NCBI RefSeq assembly: GCF_017526105.1
Contig: NZ_CP071839.1
Location: 3,774,001 to 3,838,000 of the forward strand
Direction: 5' to 3'
Origin: Streptomyces cyanogenus
Lineage (GTDB): Bacteria > Actinomycetota > Actinomycetes > Streptomycetales > Streptomycetaceae
DNA length: 64,000 nt
Shown: one piece after another, positions 61,980-64,000 of the stretch
How positions within the stretch are numbered: position 1 is the stretch's first letter
Layout: every line of letters starts with the position of its first letter
Notes under the pieces: generated by a model
What the model was told of the DNA's origin: nothing
Seen by the model: the letters and a program-made list of their open reading frames with translations, nothing else
The model's database searches: none
Program-made: the position numbers and the translations under genes

Positions 61980-62456
61980 ATGATTATTCGCCGCGTTCGC
62001 TTCGATCACCCCGACGCCGTGAAGCTCAACGACGAGGTCCAGGCCGAATACCACCTGCGCTACGGCGACGGGGGCGACGCCACGACTCTCGACGCCACCG
62101 ACTTCAATCCGCCCCGGGGTGTGTACCTCATCGCGTACGACGAGTACGACCGCCCGGTGGCCACCGGTGGCTGGCGCAGCCAGGACCGCAACGAGGAGGG
62201 CAACGAGGACGGCGACGCGGAGCTGAAGCGGATGTTCGTCGTCGAGCAGATGCGCGGCCGGGGCCTGGCCCGCCGCATCCTCGCGGCCCTGGAGGAGGAC
62301 GCGCGCGCGGCCGGCCGGGTCCGCATGGTCCTGGAGACGGGCACCAAGCAGCCGGAGGCCATAGCCCTGTACACCTCCAGCGGCTACGAGCCGTGCGCCA
62401 AGTTCGGCTACTACCGCCACCACGAGGAAAGCCTCTGCTACGCCAAGCGGCTCTGA
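61980..62456 (+). CDS. GNAT family N-acetyltransferase
   Basis: A 158-residue GNAT. Acetyl-CoA motif A reads RMFVVEQMRGRGLARRILAAL (about 83-103), with the catalytic region later in MVLETGTKQPEAIALYTSSGYE. ATG 61980 is preferred because TACGAT ends 7 bases before it (leaderless); ATG 61971 is possible but falls within the -10. The substrate is unknown. It is divergent from xth with 79 bp between the starts. Confidence 0.88.
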   Translation: MIIRRVRFDHPDAVKLNDEVQAEYHLRYGDGGDATTLDATDFNPPRGVYLIAYDEYDRPVATGGWRSQDRNEEGNEDGDAELKRMFVVEQMRGRGLARRILAALEEDARAAGRVRMVLETGTKQPEAIALYTSSGYEPCAKFGYYRHHEESLCYAKRL

Positions 62457-62603
62457 CCCTCCCCCGGCCATCGACAGCGCCGATGGGGGCATCGGTTTCG
62501 TTCGCCGGCAGGCCGTGGACCCGGTGTCGTCCGGGCCCGTAGCTTCGTCTCGCGCCGGCCGCACGCGGGGGCCGGCGCGGACGGGGCTCCCCAGGAGGAT
62601 GGC

Positions 62604-63656
62604 ATGGGCACAACAGGCATGCCCGCGCGCACGGAGACGCGCGGCGCGGTCGAACTGACGGCGGCGATGCTGCTGTCCGGCACCATCGGCGTCTTCGTCG
62701 TCGAGTCCGGCGCCTCGCCGTTCACCGTGGTCTTCTACCGGTGCGTGTTCGGCGCCCTGTTCCTCGGCCTGTACTGCCTGGTCCGCGGCTTCCTCAAGAA
62801 CCACGGCCTCACCCCGCGGAAGCTCGCCCTCGCCGCGCTCGGCGGCGTCTTCATCGTGTTCAACTGGGCGTTTCTCTTCGAGGCCTACGGCAGGACGTCC
62901 ATCTCGGTGGCCACCGTGGTCTACCACACCCAGCCGTTCTTCGTGGTGCTGCTCGGCGCCCTGTTCTTCAAGGACCGCGTCACGAAGCAGAAGGGCGCCT
63001 GGCTGCTGGTCGCCTTCCTCGGGCTCGTCCTCGTCGCCGGCGTCTCCGTCTCCGACCTCTCCGGCGACGGCGCCTACCTCGTGGGCCTCGGCTACGCGCT
63101 GCTGGCCGCCCTCTTCTACGGCCTGTCCACGATCATCACCAAGCGCGTGACCGGCGTACGGCCCCATCTCGTCGCCCTGGTGCAGGTCCTGGTGGGCATC
63201 CCGCTGCTGCTCCCCTTCACCCGGCTCGGCCAGAGCACCCACCTCGGCACCGGCTGGGCCTGGCTGGCCGGCCTCGGCTTCCTGCACACCGGCGTCATGT
63301 ACGCCCTGATGTACTCCGCGTACCAGAAGCTCCCCACCCCGAAGATCGCCGTACTGGCCTTCGTCTACCCGGCCGCCGCACTGCTGACCGACTGGGCCGT
63401 CTACGGCCACCACATCACCTGGGCCCAGGCCCTGGGCATCCCCCTGATCGTGGCCGCGTCCCTGGGCACCAACCTGGGCTGGCGCCCGGTGCGCCGCGAA
63501 GGCGGCCGGAAGGGCCGGGGCGGGCCCGAGCGGAGTTCGGATCAGGCCGGCGCGTGCAGCGGTGCGTCCTCCCGCATCAGCCGCTTCGCCTGGTCGATGA
63601 ACAGCCGCAGCTCGCGGGAGAGCCGCCGGCCGCCGCGCCACGCCAGTTGCGTGTAG
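62604..63656 (+). CDS. EamA/DMT family transporter with antisense-overlapping C-terminus
   Basis: A 350-residue protein. About ten helices span residues 15-300 (for example AAMLLSGTIGVFVVESGAS and the final LGIPLIVAASLGTNLGW). The ATG at 62604 follows aggagg. The last 38 residues, rich in Ser and Arg, read antisense into the 3' end of the LysR gene (115-bp overlap) and lack membrane features, so they may be an extension gained by loss of an earlier stop. The substrate is unknown. The convergent LysR may regulate it. Confidence 0.85.
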   Translation: MGTTGMPARTETRGAVELTAAMLLSGTIGVFVVESGASPFTVVFYRCVFGALFLGLYCLVRGFLKNHGLTPRKLALAALGGVFIVFNWAFLFEAYGRTSISVATVVYHTQPFFVVLLGALFFKDRVTKQKGAWLLVAFLGLVLVAGVSVSDLSGDGAYLVGLGYALLAALFYGLSTIITKRVTGVRPHLVALVQVLVGIPLLLPFTRLGQSTHLGTGWAWLAGLGFLHTGVMYALMYSAYQKLPTPKIAVLAFVYPAAALLTDWAVYGHHITWAQALGIPLIVAASLGTNLGWRPVRREGGRKGRGGPERSSDQAGACSGASSRISRFAWSMNSRSSRESRRPPRHASCV

Positions 63657-64000
63657 ACGGAGAACGGGGCGTCCCACGGCAGCGCCGTCATCTCGCCCTT
63701 CTCCAGCTCGGCGGCGACGGTGACCACCGGCAGCAGCGAGATCCCCAGCCCGGAGGCCACGCCCTTCTTGATCGCCTCGATGGTGCCGAACTCCAGGAAG
63801 GGCGCGCCGCCGCGCACGGTCCGCAGCTCCGCCTCGAACAGGTCGCGGTAGGCGCACCCGGCCTCGGCCGCCAGCACGGACACCGCCGCGAGGTCGACCG
63901 GCGACAGTTCCCGGCGCCCTGCCAGCGGATGGCCGGGGGCCGCGACGAGGACCAGGGGTTCCTCGGCCAGCACCACCGTCTCCAGGCCCGGGTGCCGCGT
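63542..64000 (-). CDS. LysR-type regulator, C-terminal part (cut by the right edge)
   Basis: 152 residues plus the stop are visible and all belong to the effector-binding domain. PLVLVAAPGHPLAGRRELSPVDLA is a LysR domain II strand-helix, followed by EFGTIEAIKKGVASGLGISLLP, the classic hinge and cofactor-pocket motif. The HTH is outside the window. It converges with the EamA gene with a 115-bp overlap. The ligand is unknown. Confidence 0.9.
   Translation of the reverse strand, partial: TRHPGLETVVLAEEPLVLVAAPGHPLAGRRELSPVDLAAVSVLAAEAGCAYRDLFEAELRTVRGGAPFLEFGTIEAIKKGVASGLGISLLPVVTVAAELEKGEMTALPWDAPFSVYTQLAWRGGRRLSRELRLFIDQAKRLMREDAPLHAPA

Overview
The window is high-GC (roughly 70-73% by eye) chromosomal DNA of a Streptomyces species. 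Evidence: strong G/C preference at third codon positions, many GTG starts, a SsgA-like sporulation protein, the TamR/Tam pair, the galT-galE-galK order, a SUKH immunity gene, and a gene order (glmU-prs-rplY-pth, tam-tamR, galTEK, tandem PBPs-ssgE) that I recall from the S. coelicolor core around SCO3110-SCO3175. I could not check that by search. Most of the window is conserved core, with small accessory inserts.

Layout. 1-1.5 kb: a polymorphic-toxin-like locus (edge-truncated gene, YwqJ-type deaminase, SUKH-3 immunity protein). 1.5-4.8 kb: a TIGR04222 membrane protein, an orphan histidine kinase, and an unusual double-HTH/LAGLIDADG-like protein with a TTA (bldA) codon, directly followed by tRNA-Gln(UUG). 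5-9.7 kb: glmU, prs, rplY, pth and a small membrane protein, ending in a perfect bidirectional terminator facing ppc. 9.7-14.4 kb: ppc, then a fatty-acid desaturase overlapping its probable TetR regulator. 14.4-16.2 kb: VOC protein, trans-aconitate methyltransferase and divergent TamR. 16.2-18.2 kb: LuxR-type response regulator, GNAT, hypothetical. 18.4-23.8 kb: galT-galE-galK, divergent from a sodium:solute symporter with a small membrane partner. 24-31.4 kb: response regulator lacking the phospho-acceptor Asp, two paralogous membrane-anchored beta-propeller proteins, an ABC-F ATPase and a Uma2-family protein. 31.4-36.3 kb: tatD-rpfB-rsmA-ispE. 36.6-39.3 kb: rsmI and divergent protein mannosyltransferase. 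39.5-43.2 kb: two tandem MecA_N-type penicillin-binding proteins facing ssgE. 43.3-46.9 kb: an ECF metal transporter operon with a near-consensus Nur (nickel) box, ending in ohrR, followed by ohr. 47-50 kb: serine hydrolase, DUF1876, EamA and YbaK proteins. 50-56.4 kb: MMPL exporter, TetR, and a full tricorn protease. 56.5-61.1 kb: a Baeyer-Villiger monooxygenase/hydrolase/SDR operon resembling the start of the mycobacterial mymA operon, with a divergent MerR. 61.1-64 kb: exonuclease III, GNAT, EamA, and a LysR regulator cut by the right edge.

Translational coupling is common: ATGA or GTGA overlaps at desaturase/TetR, galT/galE, rsmA/ispE, cbiQ/ATPase/ohrR, ybaK/EamA and FMO/hydrolase/SDR. 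Several genes have a TANNNT box 6-7 nt before the start codon, which suggests leaderless transcripts. The observations most worth testing are the Nur box and start-codon hairpin of the ECF operon, the coupling of ohrR to it, the TTA-containing LAGLIDADG-like gene at tRNA-Gln, the 15-bp-phased TamR sites, and the CCGGAA array before the LuxR gene.
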